Source: Oceanispirochaeta crateris (GTDB lineage: Bacteria > Spirochaetota > Spirochaetia > DSM-2461). Taken from it: a DNA stretch of 64,000 nt. Position numbers and translations under genes: made by a program. The stretch spans positions 2,232,001 to 2,296,000 of the forward strand of contig NZ_CP036150.1 in the NCBI RefSeq assembly GCF_008329965.1, given 5' to 3'. Shown one piece after another: positions 28,080 through 37,551 of the stretch; within the stretch, counting starts at the first letter, position 1; the number at the start of each line of letters is the position of its first letter. The notes under the pieces were generated by a model. It searched no databases. It was not told the origin of the DNA and was given only the letters and a program-made list of their open reading frames with translations.

Positions 28080-28110
28080 TTATTGCTTATAAATGTTGCT
28101 TTATTGCTAT
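28080..28110. promoter_or_regulatory. AraC-type paired operator (TTATTGCTTA / TTATTGCTAT)
   Basis: TTATTGCTTA (28080-28089) and TTATTGCTAT (28101-28110) are direct repeats spaced 21 bp, two helical turns. They lie between the isomerase operon and the AraC gene. The same pair with the same spacing occurs at 56943-56973. A TATAAT lies beside it on the minus strand. Confidence 0.65.
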
Positions 28111-28133
28111 TTTGACATCATAATTGTTTCTTT

Positions 28134-28994
28134 ATGAAGTACGAAGATAAGTATCATCCCTCTGACCAACTGATTTTCAGATCTCTTGAAGAGGACGAAT
28201 TTGAATTAACATCCGATTATCTTATTAATCTCAGGGCTAGACAATTTTCAAGGGATCACAAATCCCAGCTTCACTACCATAATACTCTTGAAATAGATAT
28301 AAACCATGGAGTATGTGGGTCAGCATGGATTGATGGAGACAATATGGATCTGGAAGAATTAGATGTAATAGTGACTCCCCCTGGGACATTGCACTCTTTT
28401 GATTTTATTGCTGGAAATGGAACATTTGATGTTCTGCATATATCACTGACAACTCTGGGAAAATATCTTAATATAAAACAGATTTTTGGATCAGATTATA
28501 CTACCATGAAAAGAATCACTTATATTAATCCAGCATATCGTGAATTGGCTTCAATAATTGAAGAAATTAAGAAAATAGAAGAAAAAGATTTTTTCTCTCA
28601 ACTTAAATTAATACTAGATATTTTTGGAATATTATTCAAAGAATTAAGATACTATCCTGATGATTCCAAAGAGTCCAATATACTAAAGAAGGTGATTGAC
28701 TTTACAGAATTAAACTACCACAAAAATATTGATTTGAATACGATATCTTCTTTTGCAGGTTTATCAAGATCCTATTTCAGTCGTTATTTTAAAAGTCTGA
28801 CTGGAACTGGATACTTCACATATCTAACATTAATGAGATTAGATAAAGCAAAAGAGAAAATCCGTGAGGGTCAAAGTATTACTGAAAGCTGTTACAATTC
28901 TGGGTTTGAAAATGTATCATATTTTATCCAATTATTTAAAAAACATAATGATGGACTATCTCCCGGAAAATATAGAACCAAACTATATGAATGA
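28134..28994 (+). CDS. AraC-family transcriptional regulator with cupin sensor
   Basis: 286 residues. An N-terminal cupin sugar-sensing domain (SQLHYHNTLEIDINHG) is followed by a C-terminal AraC double HTH (about 190-283: LNTISSFAGLSRSYFSRYFK, GFENVSYFIQLFKKHNDGLSPGKYR). It is divergent from the lyxose-isomerase operon and probably activates it and autoregulates through the 28080-28110 repeats. Ribosome site is weak. Confidence 0.88.
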   Translation: MKYEDKYHPSDQLIFRSLEEDEFELTSDYLINLRARQFSRDHKSQLHYHNTLEIDINHGVCGSAWIDGDNMDLEELDVIVTPPGTLHSFDFIAGNGTFDVLHISLTTLGKYLNIKQIFGSDYTTMKRITYINPAYRELASIIEEIKKIEEKDFFSQLKLILDIFGILFKELRYYPDDSKESNILKKVIDFTELNYHKNIDLNTISSFAGLSRSYFSRYFKSLTGTGYFTYLTLMRLDKAKEKIREGQSITESCYNSGFENVSYFIQLFKKHNDGLSPGKYRTKLYE

Positions 28995-29074
28995 ATGGCG
29001 AGTCTCCCTGATCATTTTAAGAATAAAAAAGGAAATTATTATACAAGTAGCAAATGAATCACATTTAGTTCTAT

Positions 29075-29172
29075 TGACCTCTACCCCAATAATTCGTACC
29101 ACAATCTAGATTAGTTTTCAGTAAGCTGAAAACAAAACCTGTTACTGGACGAATATTGGGGGGAGATCAATT
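29075..29172. mobile_element. 98-bp MITE-like miniature element with IS407-type ends
   Basis: It begins TGACCTCTACCCCAATAATT and ends in its imperfect inverse (ATATTGGGGGGAGATCA). Both ends match those of the degenerate IS407-like element at 40609-41927, including internal CTAGATTAGTTTTCAG on the left and ACAGGTTT on the right. The centre folds as GTTTTCAG/CTGAAAAC. It has no coding capacity. No clear target duplication is seen. Confidence 0.65.
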
Positions 29173-29375
29173 GTTCTCATAGATTTCACATCTGTTCCGA
29201 CATATTCACCATTGGAACATACCCATTTTCCATGAGGTCTATTATTTGGCTAAATGCTTAAACACAGGTTTTCAACGCCATAGAATTTATACTGATCAAA
29301 TTTAATATCATTATAAACATTTCAGGGACCAACTGAATTTACATATCTAATCAGATTATGAACAAGGATGTCCAT
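29173..29375 (-). pseudogene. Decayed coding fragment, family not recognised
   Basis: One minus-strand frame from an ATG at 29375 reads as protein-like sequence (FDQYKFYGVENLCL, PHGKWVCSNGEYVGTDVKS) but carries two stop codons and is cut by the miniature element at 29172. I cannot assign a family. It appears to be the remnant of an ancestral gene in this sugar region. Confidence 0.4.
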
Positions 29376-29466
29376 TTATTTTTACTTTCATAGAGAATCC
29401 TCTAAAAAACGTTAAAAATCAATAGCTATATATTATTATTTGTTTGAATCAAGAAGAATTCTATGT

Positions 29467-29490
29467 GGACAGAAGCAAAAACTTCTGTCC
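29467..29490 (-). terminator. Hairpin after the sugar-binding protein gene
   Basis: Perfect 9-bp stem GGACAGAAG/CTTCTGTCC with a 6-nt loop, 19 bp past the stop of the gene at 29509. No strong U-tract follows on the minus strand, so it may be a weak terminator or a 3'-end stabiliser. Confidence 0.45.
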
Positions 29491-29508
29491 TCTAATAATC
29501 CAAGAAGT

Positions 29509-30492
29509 CTATTCCGGAAATTCTTCTTTATAGTTATCAGGTGTGACGATTTTCCCTCCTGTATCAATGAACAAACCGGGGAATCCTTCTTTCTTCAGTC
29601 CGCCATTTATAGAGCCACCTGTTATAAGATTATGGAGATTCTCAACACTCAAATATCCCATGGAATAAAAATCCTGTCCGACAGCCACATCAATCAAATC
29701 TTTGTCAAAGAATGCTTTAGAGCTTGGAAAGACATCCATAGTAACAACTTTATGGTTTTCAGGATCAGACAGTTTCCACTTTGTCATTTCCGGCAGAGCT
29801 CCGGGCTGTACAATATAAGGCCAGCCACCGGCCATGAACCAAGCATCAATTTCTGGATTTGCTCTTGTATAGTCTTCAACAATCGTTACTGATTTATCCA
29901 CATCATCGTCACAGGCTCCTGTGTATACTACCTCAAGATTTGAATCTGCAATTGTATCAAGGAATCCACTTTTTCTGGATTCAATATCAAATGCTCCTGG
30001 AATCCCTTCCAGGATGGCTACTTTGACTGTATTACTGGTGCCTGAGAAAAGCTTCAGCATTTCTTCTCCACAAGTAACACCAGCCTGGTAGTTTTCGGTT
30101 CCTGCATAGAACTCTCGACCGCTTTCAGGGGAATCTGCATCGAAAGTTGATACAATGATGCCTTTGCTGATGGCTAATTTTAAAACATCTTTCAGTGCAT
30201 CAGGATGATTGCAGCTTATCGCAATTCCATCAACGTTTCTGGCAATAAGCCCTTCAATAACCTCTGCCTGTAGCTGTGCTTCTGCTCTTACGGGCGCTTG
30301 CCATTCCATTGTGATACCCAGATCTTTCCCTGCCTGCTCCGCTCCTTCCTTGGCAGGGAGAAAGACAACATTTCCCAATTGCTGTGGTACAACAGCGATA
30401 ATTACTTTCTTCTCTTTTGTATCCTGCGAACCTGCGGCGTACAGAATGGTTGAAAGACATACAAACAATAGAAATAGAAATTGTTTCTTCAT
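29509..30492 (-). CDS. Sugar ABC transporter substrate-binding protein (RhaS/LsrB-like)
   Basis: 327 residues from the ATG at 30492 with AAGGAG upstream. A signal peptide ends near LYAAGSQ. The periplasmic binding protein type 1 fold follows (IIAVVPQQLGNVVFLPAKEG..., GIIVSTFDADSP, AILEGIPGAFD, AVGQDFYSMGYL). Closer in style to rhamnose/AI-2 binders than to ribose binders. Last gene of the operon NagB-like / ATPase / permease / binding protein. Ligand unknown. Confidence 0.87.
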   Translation of the reverse strand: MKKQFLFLLFVCLSTILYAAGSQDTKEKKVIIAVVPQQLGNVVFLPAKEGAEQAGKDLGITMEWQAPVRAEAQLQAEVIEGLIARNVDGIAISCNHPDALKDVLKLAISKGIIVSTFDADSPESGREFYAGTENYQAGVTCGEEMLKLFSGTSNTVKVAILEGIPGAFDIESRKSGFLDTIADSNLEVVYTGACDDDVDKSVTIVEDYTRANPEIDAWFMAGGWPYIVQPGALPEMTKWKLSDPENHKVVTMDVFPSSKAFFDKDLIDVAVGQDFYSMGYLSVENLHNLITGGSINGGLKKEGFPGLFIDTGGKIVTPDNYKEEFPE

Positions 30493-30589
30493 AGAGACAC
30501 TCCTTTTAATAGAAACAGCGTTGAATGCCGCTGAATGCATCCGTCCAATTTTTAAATGAACCGGGATTCCATGTAATTTTGGTTCATTC

Positions 30590-31579
30590 TCATGAGCTTT
30601 TTCTGGATCGTCTCAACTGGTCTAAGGTAACCGCGAGAATAATGACAAATCCGATGATAAATTGCTGCCAATGTGATTTTATAGATAATAAGACCAGTGC
30701 GTTTCTAAGGATTCCCATTATTGCAGCACCGATAATTGTTCCTGATATGGTTCCGGCTCCCCCAATAAGTGACGCACCGCCTATAATAACAGCTGCTATG
30801 GCATCCAGCTCGTATCCCTGCCCTGCGGTGGGTTGTCCGATCCCCAATTTGGAAGCGGTGATAATTCCTGCAATTCCATAGAGACAACCACCAAGTGAAT
30901 AAACGAGGAGTTTTAACTTATCTGTATTTATTCCGGAGATTCTGGTTGCTTCCTCATTCCCTCCGAGGGCGTAAATATGACGCCCGATAACTGTCTTATT
31001 CAGGAATATTGAAAATATTATTGCAAGAAATACCATAACCCATATGGGTGCTGGAATTGAAAGGTAGAATCCTTGTCCTAAGAACAGAAAATCTTCTGTG
31101 ATTCCAGTAACTGGATATCCCTCAGTGAGGATATAACAAAGGCTTCTTACTATACTCAGCATTCCCAGTGTAGCGATAAACGGAGGAAGTTTCACTTTTA
31201 CGATAAGTAGTCCGTTTGTCAATCCCAGAACAGTTCCAATAAGCATCCCCAGCAGGATTGAGGGTATTACAGGCAACCCCAGATCAACCATGCCCATGCT
31301 CGCAATAACACCTGCAAGACCAAAAATAGATCCGATAGATAGGTCGATCCCACCGGTGATGATCACCATTAATACTCCGATTCCTGCAATAGCATAGGCT
31401 GAGGAATTCTTGGCAACAGCAAGGAGATTATTCATGGATCTGAAAGGGGGACTGACGATATACATGGCGATGCACATACCCATCATCACAACAAAGATAC
31501 TGAATGACGAGTTCTTCAAAATTCTCTTAATTATACTCGTAAATCCAATTGGATTTACTTCAACATTAGTAATTTTCAT
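30590..31579 (-). CDS. Sugar ABC transporter permease (RbsC family)
   Basis: 329 residues with about nine to ten membrane helices. The RbsC signatures are GVLMVIITGGIDLSIGSIFGL, LPPFIATLGMLSIVRSL and GYELDAIAAVIIGGASLIGG. It forms the inner-membrane channel with the ATPase at 31598-33097. AAAGGATAG-type ribosome site upstream. Separated from the ATPase gene by 18 bp. Confidence 0.92.
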   Translation of the reverse strand: MKITNVEVNPIGFTSIIKRILKNSSFSIFVVMMGMCIAMYIVSPPFRSMNNLLAVAKNSSAYAIAGIGVLMVIITGGIDLSIGSIFGLAGVIASMGMVDLGLPVIPSILLGMLIGTVLGLTNGLLIVKVKLPPFIATLGMLSIVRSLCYILTEGYPVTGITEDFLFLGQGFYLSIPAPIWVMVFLAIIFSIFLNKTVIGRHIYALGGNEEATRISGINTDKLKLLVYSLGGCLYGIAGIITASKLGIGQPTAGQGYELDAIAAVIIGGASLIGGAGTISGTIIGAAIMGILRNALVLLSIKSHWQQFIIGFVIILAVTLDQLRRSRKSS

Positions 31580-31597
31580 TATTCTATCCTTTTTTAT

Positions 31598-33097
31598 TTA
31601 TGAGATTGCCAGACTCATAATACTTTCCTGATTTGCTTCTTCACGGAGGAGTTCTCCACAGATCCTACCTTCCTGCATCACTACAATTCTGTCGGACATC
31701 CCAAGAATCTCCGGAAGTTCTGATGAGATCATAATTATGGCAACTCCATCTCTGGCTAGTTTTGACATCAGAGCGTGGATCTCCTTTTTACTGCCCACAT
31801 CAATTCCCCGGGTCGGTTCATCTAGAATCAAAATTTTGGGCGTGATCGCTAGCCATTTTCCAATGACGACTTTCTGCTGATTACCTCCAGAAAGATTCTT
31901 AATAATTTGTTCAACTCCGGGAGTTTTTACTCTCAGTAAATCCACATAATGTTTACTTAAAGACATTTCCTTTTTAAAAAGAATAAAATGAAAGCGAGAC
32001 AAGGTATTCAAGCAAGCCAAAGTAAGATTTTCTCTTAAAGTCATTCCTAATACAAGAGCCTGTTCCTTTCTATCTTCCGGAAGAAAGCCTATTCCCTGAT
32101 TCAAAGCATCTACAGTGGACTTTATATTTACCTCTTTACCGTTTATCCTGACTATGCCACTTTCTTTTTTATCTATTCCAAAAATAGCTCGCATGACTTC
32201 AGATCTTCCTGCACCAACCAGACCGGCAAATCCAAGGATTTCGCCCTTTCTGATATTGAAACTGATATCTTTAAGAAATCCTTTTGTTGAAAGGTTTTCC
32301 ACTTCCATGATGACATCAGAGATTTCTGCCTGTTCTTTAGCAAATATGTCATCAATCTCTCGTCCTACCATATGCCGGATTACCTCATTTTTATTTGTTG
32401 AGGCGATATCCAGTGTACAGATCATTTCTCCATCCCGCATGATGGCGACCTTATCGGCAACTCTGAAAATTTCATTCATTCGATGAGTGATGAAAATAAC
32501 GGATACATTTTTCTTCTTCAAATTATCAATGATTTCAAATAGAGTATTAGTTTCAGATTCGGTCAGTGATGAGGTCGGTTCATCCATAATGATAAGTTTT
32601 GCATCCAGAGATAGAGCCCTGGCGACCTCAATCATCTGCTTCTGAGCTGTCGAAAGCTGGCTGACTAGAATATTTGAATCAAAATCCATGCCGACAGTTT
32701 TGATGAATGCCCTGGCTTCTTCATGCATCGCATTCTTATCAATGAAACCCTTGTTGTTTTGTTCCTGGCCTAGGAAGATATTTTCAGCAATGTTCAAATT
32801 GGGTACCAGATTAAGTTCCTGATAAATCATACTAATGCCAAGATGGATTGCACTGAGAGTATTGTGAATGTCTACCTTCTCTCCCTGAATTATTATATCT
32901 CCACCATCCTTGGCATACACACCCATAAGGATTTTCATCAATGTTGATTTTCCGGCGCCGTTTTCCCCCATGAGGGCCACAACTTCTCCCTGGTTCATTA
33001 CAAAATCAATGCCTTTTAGAGCCAGAACACCAGGAAACTGTTTTACAATTTTATTCATCTGAAGATAAGGAACATTAACATTCTCTTCTTTATTCAT
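31598..33097 (-). CDS. Sugar ABC transporter ATP-binding protein (RbsA family)
   Basis: 499 residues with two ATPase halves. The first has GENGAGKSTLMKIL, LSTAQKQMIEVARAL and LIIMDEPTSSL. The second has a degenerate Walker A (GLVGAGRSEVMRA) with LSGGNQQKVVIGKWL and LILDEPTRGIDVG, as usual for RbsA/MglA. It energises uptake with the neighbouring permease and binding protein. Confidence 0.93.
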   Translation of the reverse strand: MNKEENVNVPYLQMNKIVKQFPGVLALKGIDFVMNQGEVVALMGENGAGKSTLMKILMGVYAKDGGDIIIQGEKVDIHNTLSAIHLGISMIYQELNLVPNLNIAENIFLGQEQNNKGFIDKNAMHEEARAFIKTVGMDFDSNILVSQLSTAQKQMIEVARALSLDAKLIIMDEPTSSLTESETNTLFEIIDNLKKKNVSVIFITHRMNEIFRVADKVAIMRDGEMICTLDIASTNKNEVIRHMVGREIDDIFAKEQAEISDVIMEVENLSTKGFLKDISFNIRKGEILGFAGLVGAGRSEVMRAIFGIDKKESGIVRINGKEVNIKSTVDALNQGIGFLPEDRKEQALVLGMTLRENLTLACLNTLSRFHFILFKKEMSLSKHYVDLLRVKTPGVEQIIKNLSGGNQQKVVIGKWLAITPKILILDEPTRGIDVGSKKEIHALMSKLARDGVAIIMISSELPEILGMSDRIVVMQEGRICGELLREEANQESIMSLAIS

Positions 33098-33172
33098 TTA
33101 GCAATCCATTTTATTGAAGTTGATTCACTGTTCAAACACATTGTTTGTCAGGTCCTAGCTCTATATCTCTGA

Positions 33173-34102
33173 TCAGTGTATTTCTACTCTACAGTCCCCT
33201 ATTTTTGGTCTGTAATAGTTGAATTTCACAGATGGATGATCAGCAAGAATTGACATAGGTACAGCAGTATCAATGATTTTTTTGGAGATCATAAACGCTG
33301 TAAGTCTCATTCCGAAAGGATTATCATGTGTGCCTGAATGCCATATTGATACTTCTCCGGATTTCCATGTTTCTATCGGGCCGACTGTTATTGCCTTAAC
33401 TGGAACTCCGGTAACCACTCCGCCTCCGGATGTTCTTGCGTTCTGCATCAGGGTGACAGGATGAAGGTCTATTACTCTGGCAGATAATTGACGATATACT
33501 TCGGGGCTGGGTGGTGCTTTATCATAAGGAGCTTCTCTTTTAAATGGATCATTGAATGCCCAATGTTTGACATCACCCTGTCCTCCCTGCATAATTTCGC
33601 ATTTTATGCTGTCGTATGATGCCGTATACTTCTCGATATTGTCCGCTTTCAGAAAATGGATATTTTCATCCGGCATCCTCAAAGATGGATCTATTCTGTT
33701 AAAGCACAATTCCAGGTTAGCCCGTGCAAAGCTAAGGGGATGAGTAACGGGAACTTCTTTTCCGTTTTCAACCCATTCATCCATTGCCCAGAAATGCCCT
33801 TCCTTTACGTTCAATTTCAAATCATTGATAATCCTGGCGACCAGCGGGAGCTGTTCGGTGGGACCTATTGGTCCACAAAGTCCTTTGGGATTATCAGCAG
33901 TAGATTTCATCCATGTGTTGATATATTCGAGTGCTTCTGCCAGATAGAATTCCTCCAACGTATCATACATGACAATTTGAAATCCCTCCCTGTTTAGCTG
34001 TTCCAGATCTTTGACTGACATGGATGCCGCAGCATCTAGTATTTCTTTATCTAGGGTCGTATAGTCCCACCAACTATTAGCTACAAGACTGTTATTACGC
34101 AT
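33173..34102 (-). CDS. NagB-like sugar-phosphate isomerase/deaminase (glucosamine-6-P deaminase family)
   Basis: 309 residues from the ATG at 34102 (AGGAG 7 nt upstream; the open frame continues 30 codons further). NagB landmarks are present: FWAMDEW for the catalytic MDE(Y) and [14 protein letters not shown] for the GxGPDGHIAFNEP loop. In that loop the His is kept, but the Asp is Val and the final Glu is Asp, so the reaction may differ from GlcN6P deamination. First gene of the ABC operon and divergent from a ROK regulator, suggesting an amino-sugar or related phosphate as substrate. Confidence 0.72.
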   Translation of the reverse strand: MRNNSLVANSWWDYTTLDKEILDAAASMSVKDLEQLNREGFQIVMYDTLEEFYLAEALEYINTWMKSTADNPKGLCGPIGPTEQLPLVARIINDLKLNVKEGHFWAMDEWVENGKEVPVTHPLSFARANLELCFNRIDPSLRMPDENIHFLKADNIEKYTASYDSIKCEIMQGGQGDVKHWAFNDPFKREAPYDKAPPSPEVYRQLSARVIDLHPVTLMQNARTSGGGVVTGVPVKAITVGPIETWKSGEVSIWHSGTHDNPFGMRLTAFMISKKIIDTAVPMSILADHPSVKFNYYRPKIGDCRVEIH

Positions 34103-34313
34103 AAAGTAACTCCTGTTTAAATATTTTATGACACAATTAAGATAACTCAATGTTAGCATAGCGGTTCTAAACCTGTCAATAAATATATTCATTATCTAAA
34201 TACAATTGATTTAGTCCTTTTTAACTAATTTAATGTTACATCATTATTGTTTTATATTACTATTTCATGTATTTTAAATAAGTTAATTGTTGTAATACCG
34301 AATGGGAGTATCT

Positions 34314-35561
34314 ATGAAGAGAATGAAAATCAGTAATGCCATGAATGCCTCGAAGCAAAGTCAGGTGAATATTTCTCTTGTATTTAATTATCTAAGGGAA
34401 AATCTTTCTGCAAACCGCTCCAGAATTGCAGAAGATCTCGGGTTGAGTATTCCGGCTGTTTCCAGAGCTGTAGATTTTTTGGAGGAGACCAATCGGATCA
34501 CTCCCTTAAAGGATTCAAACAGTTCAGCCAGAAGAGGAACTCCTGTCTATGCCATTAATGAAGGTTTTGGTTATATCATTGCAATAGATCTCTTTCAAAA
34601 CTTTAGCACAGCAGTTATCGTAGATTATTCAGTACATATCAAATCACGTTTAAAAGGATTTCACTCCAATTCATCACAAGATATCAAACGGGATCTTTTT
34701 AAAATGATTGACAGCAGTATTGATCAGTATAAATCAGAGTCCCCCTCATCAGAGGGAGGGCTAAAAGCAATTGGAATAGGAGTTCCCGCAGTAGTTAACC
34801 AAACAACAGATAAACTTCAAATGGTCTATTATGAAAGTATGAAGGAGGTGCAGTTACGGGAAGTCATAGAAAATCGATATGGAGTTCCTGTGTTTGTCGA
34901 GAACATATGTTCCCTCTCCGCTTTTGCAGAGAAAAAAAAGATGAAGGAAGCGTCCCCACAAACACTCATCTTTGTTGAAATTGGAAACTGCATCGGATCT
35001 GGAATACTCCTGGATGGTAAAGTGTACCGGGGAAATGGTTTTGCCGGGGAAATTGGTTATTCTCTGATAGGATTGGAGCATACCGGTTATCTAGGACGAA
35101 AAAAAGACTACCTGGAAAATAATGCCTCACTTTCCGCTCTTCGACAAAATATTTTAAGAGAGCTAGCTTGTGGTGTTGATTCATCCCTTGCCGGCATATA
35201 TAAGGAAGACAAGGAGAGCATTACCCCTGAACTGATATTCAGGGATGCTGCTAAAGGAGATTCTCTCTGCAGAAATGAGATTGCAGAAATATTGAATTTT
35301 TTTATTCCAGCACTCCATAATATGATTGTTATGCTAAATCCAGAAGTCATCATATTGGGAGGAGACATCTGCTTTCTGCCAGAAATTGACAACCTTTTTG
35401 TGAAACCAATAAAGGAGAGTCTATCCCGCTCACTTCCTTTCCCGATCCCTGAAATTGGAATCTCCACATTAGGTTCGGAAGCGGGTATTCTAGGTGCGGC
35501 GGCCCTTGCTGTCGATTCTTTATTACTTGAAGAGTTCCCCTATTTGAGTACAACGGTCTGA
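34314..35561 (+). CDS. ROK-family transcriptional regulator
   Basis: 415 residues from the ATG at 34314 (GGGAG upstream; an ATG at 34302 is possible). The winged HTH is at about 25-75 (NRSRIAEDLGLSIPAVSRAV). The ROK domain has GIGVPAVVN, VFVENICSLSAF, FVEIGNCIGSGILLDG and EIGYSLIG, and ends with VIILGGDICFL. The HTH and lack of the Cys zinc cluster make it a repressor. It is divergent from the NagB-like/ABC operon, which it probably controls. The 210-bp intergenic region is AT-rich without a perfect palindrome. Confidence 0.87.
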   Translation: MKRMKISNAMNASKQSQVNISLVFNYLRENLSANRSRIAEDLGLSIPAVSRAVDFLEETNRITPLKDSNSSARRGTPVYAINEGFGYIIAIDLFQNFSTAVIVDYSVHIKSRLKGFHSNSSQDIKRDLFKMIDSSIDQYKSESPSSEGGLKAIGIGVPAVVNQTTDKLQMVYYESMKEVQLREVIENRYGVPVFVENICSLSAFAEKKKMKEASPQTLIFVEIGNCIGSGILLDGKVYRGNGFAGEIGYSLIGLEHTGYLGRKKDYLENNASLSALRQNILRELACGVDSSLAGIYKEDKESITPELIFRDAAKGDSLCRNEIAEILNFFIPALHNMIVMLNPEVIILGGDICFLPEIDNLFVKPIKESLSRSLPFPIPEIGISTLGSEAGILGAAALAVDSLLLEEFPYLSTTV

Positions 35562-35721
35562 AAGAATAATAATAAAAGTATTCTATGGAAAATTAATTGA
35601 AAAGGTAGTTTCAGAACTACTGTACAAGTGAAATTAGTATTTAAATAAATTGTAAAAAAAAATCATCCCATCAGTTGAGTCTTTTTTCTAAAGAAAACAA
35701 ATAACTTCGAGGAGTAATGAG

Positions 35722-36942
35722 ATGTTAAAAAATGAAAAAATAAAATCAGCAGGAAATCGAGATTCTGTGATTCTTGGTCATGATACCTTGCAGGTTGTTA
35801 TTGATGCAGAAAAGAGTATGATTCCAGAACTCAATACCCGATTTCGGGATGGGTGGATTAATGCTCATTGGCAACCATGGTTCAGAGCGAATAGCGGATT
35901 GCCCTGGAATAATGAAGAGAACTCCCCTTTCTGGAAGGTTCCTCTATTATATGATATAGCAGGTAATTTCCCATGTGCCCCTAATTTCGGCCCTGGTCAT
36001 CAGCTTGATGAATATGATTTACCTCCCCATGGATTTTCAGCCTTTGAAACCTGGGAACAGGAAAAACCTTTCAGCCTACCCGATTCCAGGGGATATTCTT
36101 CTATCAGTACCCTTAAAGAAAAAACCCATCCCTTTCGATACAAAAAGACAGATATGATTTTGAATGGACAGAATGTTCACTATACAGATCTTGAAATTAC
36201 AAACACAGGTAGTAAAGAGGAGCCTTATAATTGTGCTTGGCACAACACTGTAGGCCCTCCTTTTTTTGAAAGTGGATGTCTTATTGATAATAATGCGGAA
36301 AAGTTTAAGGTCATACCTGAGGGAGGAGAATTTGATACTACTGCCCGGCTAGCGTTTGGAGCCGAAACAGACTCACTTGAAGCTGTACCTCTTAAAAAGG
36401 GGGGAACTGCCAACTTGAGAATTGTACCGGGCGTAATTGGTCATTCTGATTTTATTACAGGAGCAGTTCCTGAGAACTGCAAGCTTGGATGGAGTTCTGT
36501 TGTTAATCCCCGATTGAAACTTATTTATCTGTCATTTTTTACTGGGCCAGCCGCTATAAAAGAGAATGAAATACCTCTTTATTTTTATGATCTTTGGATG
36601 AATTATGGGGGAAGGTCCTACACTCCCTGGGCAGTTCGGGATGGTCTTACGGATCAGACCTTCTGCCTGGGAGCTGAAAATGCAACAGGATATTATGCAA
36701 ATGGCCTGAAACAGTCTATTGCGAATGATAGACTGCTGGGGAATCCAACTCACCTCATGCTTCCTCCAGGTGAAACACGAACACTTCATTATGGAGTCCT
36801 TTTCCAGGAATATACGAATGGTGTATTGGATGAGGGCGTTTCATCAATTACAACGAGTGAAAATGAATTAATATTAACTGGCTATAATGGTAAGTATATT
36901 ACTGTTCAGGCTGAGTGGGATTTTCAGAGATTACTAAATTGA
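35722..36942 (+). CDS. Mutarotase-like (aldose-1-epimerase superfamily) protein, copy 1
   Basis: 406 residues, no signal peptide. Dominated by beta-strands with conserved His and aromatic patches: APNFGPGHQLDEYDLPPHGF, AWHNTVGPPFFESGCLIDNN and LYFYDLWMNYGGRSYTPW. The length and PPHGF-type motif suggest a galactose-mutarotase-like fold (DUF4432-like); this is a fold guess. A close paralog lies at 41990-43207. GAGGAG precedes the ATG. The gene is followed by an IS3 element. Confidence 0.55.
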   Translation: MLKNEKIKSAGNRDSVILGHDTLQVVIDAEKSMIPELNTRFRDGWINAHWQPWFRANSGLPWNNEENSPFWKVPLLYDIAGNFPCAPNFGPGHQLDEYDLPPHGFSAFETWEQEKPFSLPDSRGYSSISTLKEKTHPFRYKKTDMILNGQNVHYTDLEITNTGSKEEPYNCAWHNTVGPPFFESGCLIDNNAEKFKVIPEGGEFDTTARLAFGAETDSLEAVPLKKGGTANLRIVPGVIGHSDFITGAVPENCKLGWSSVVNPRLKLIYLSFFTGPAAIKENEIPLYFYDLWMNYGGRSYTPWAVRDGLTDQTFCLGAENATGYYANGLKQSIANDRLLGNPTHLMLPPGETRTLHYGVLFQEYTNGVLDEGVSSITTSENELILTGYNGKYITVQAEWDFQRLLN

Positions 36943-37258
36943 GTTTGCCCTCTTCTAGATCAACAACAAGAAATAAATCATTCCGAAAATTGCTCTGATC
37001 TGGCAAGAGAACCAATGACACAAGCAGCGTAGGTTATTTTTTATATCCCTAGGCACTTGAGTGGTAATAATGACGCCAGAATTGACACCATTACTATATG
37101 AACCCAGAGCCATTCATTATATGGAAGACTTACTACATAAACTCTGAAATATGGCACTATACAGCCCTATATGTATAACATGTATAGTGCTCCCATGAAG
37201 CTGTACAGCTCCTAAATTAGATTGATGCAGTATAATCTGTGTCTGAAGGAGTAGAAAG

Positions 37259-37441
37259 ATGCGCAGGAAGTGGAGCGATTCAGAGAAAGCCAGAATAGCG
37301 CTCATGGTGATTTGTGAAGAGAAAACAGTTAGTGAAATAGCCCAGGAAACAGGAGCTCATCCCGCCATGATTTCAAAGTGGAAAAGAGAGCTGCTGGACA
37401 ATGCGGATTCTGTCTTCCGTAATGGGAAATCACAAACGTAA
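37259..37441 (+). pseudogene. IS3 orfA, truncated by a TAA
   Basis: 60 residues with an HTH_Tnp_1 domain (VSEIAQETGAHPAMISKWKRE). A TAA at 37439-37441 cuts it short. The same frame continues in register (KELEDEKEELYKQIGKLHAANDFLKKN) to a nine-A slippery run (37513-37521), where a -1 shift would enter orfB. The stop should prevent an OrfAB fusion, so this copy is probably transposition-defective. Confidence 0.75.
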
Positions 37442-37551
37442 AAAGAGCTGGAAGATGAGAAGGAAGAACTGTACAAGCAGATCGGAAAGCTTCATGCCGC
37501 GAATGATTTCCTAAAAAAAAACTTGAAGATACAGGGACTCCTGTAAAATCC

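Noticed and set aside
29509-34102. Sigma-54 promoter for the NagB-like ABC operon
   Set aside because: I looked for TGGCAC-N5-TTGC in the region upstream of 34102 and found no acceptable match.
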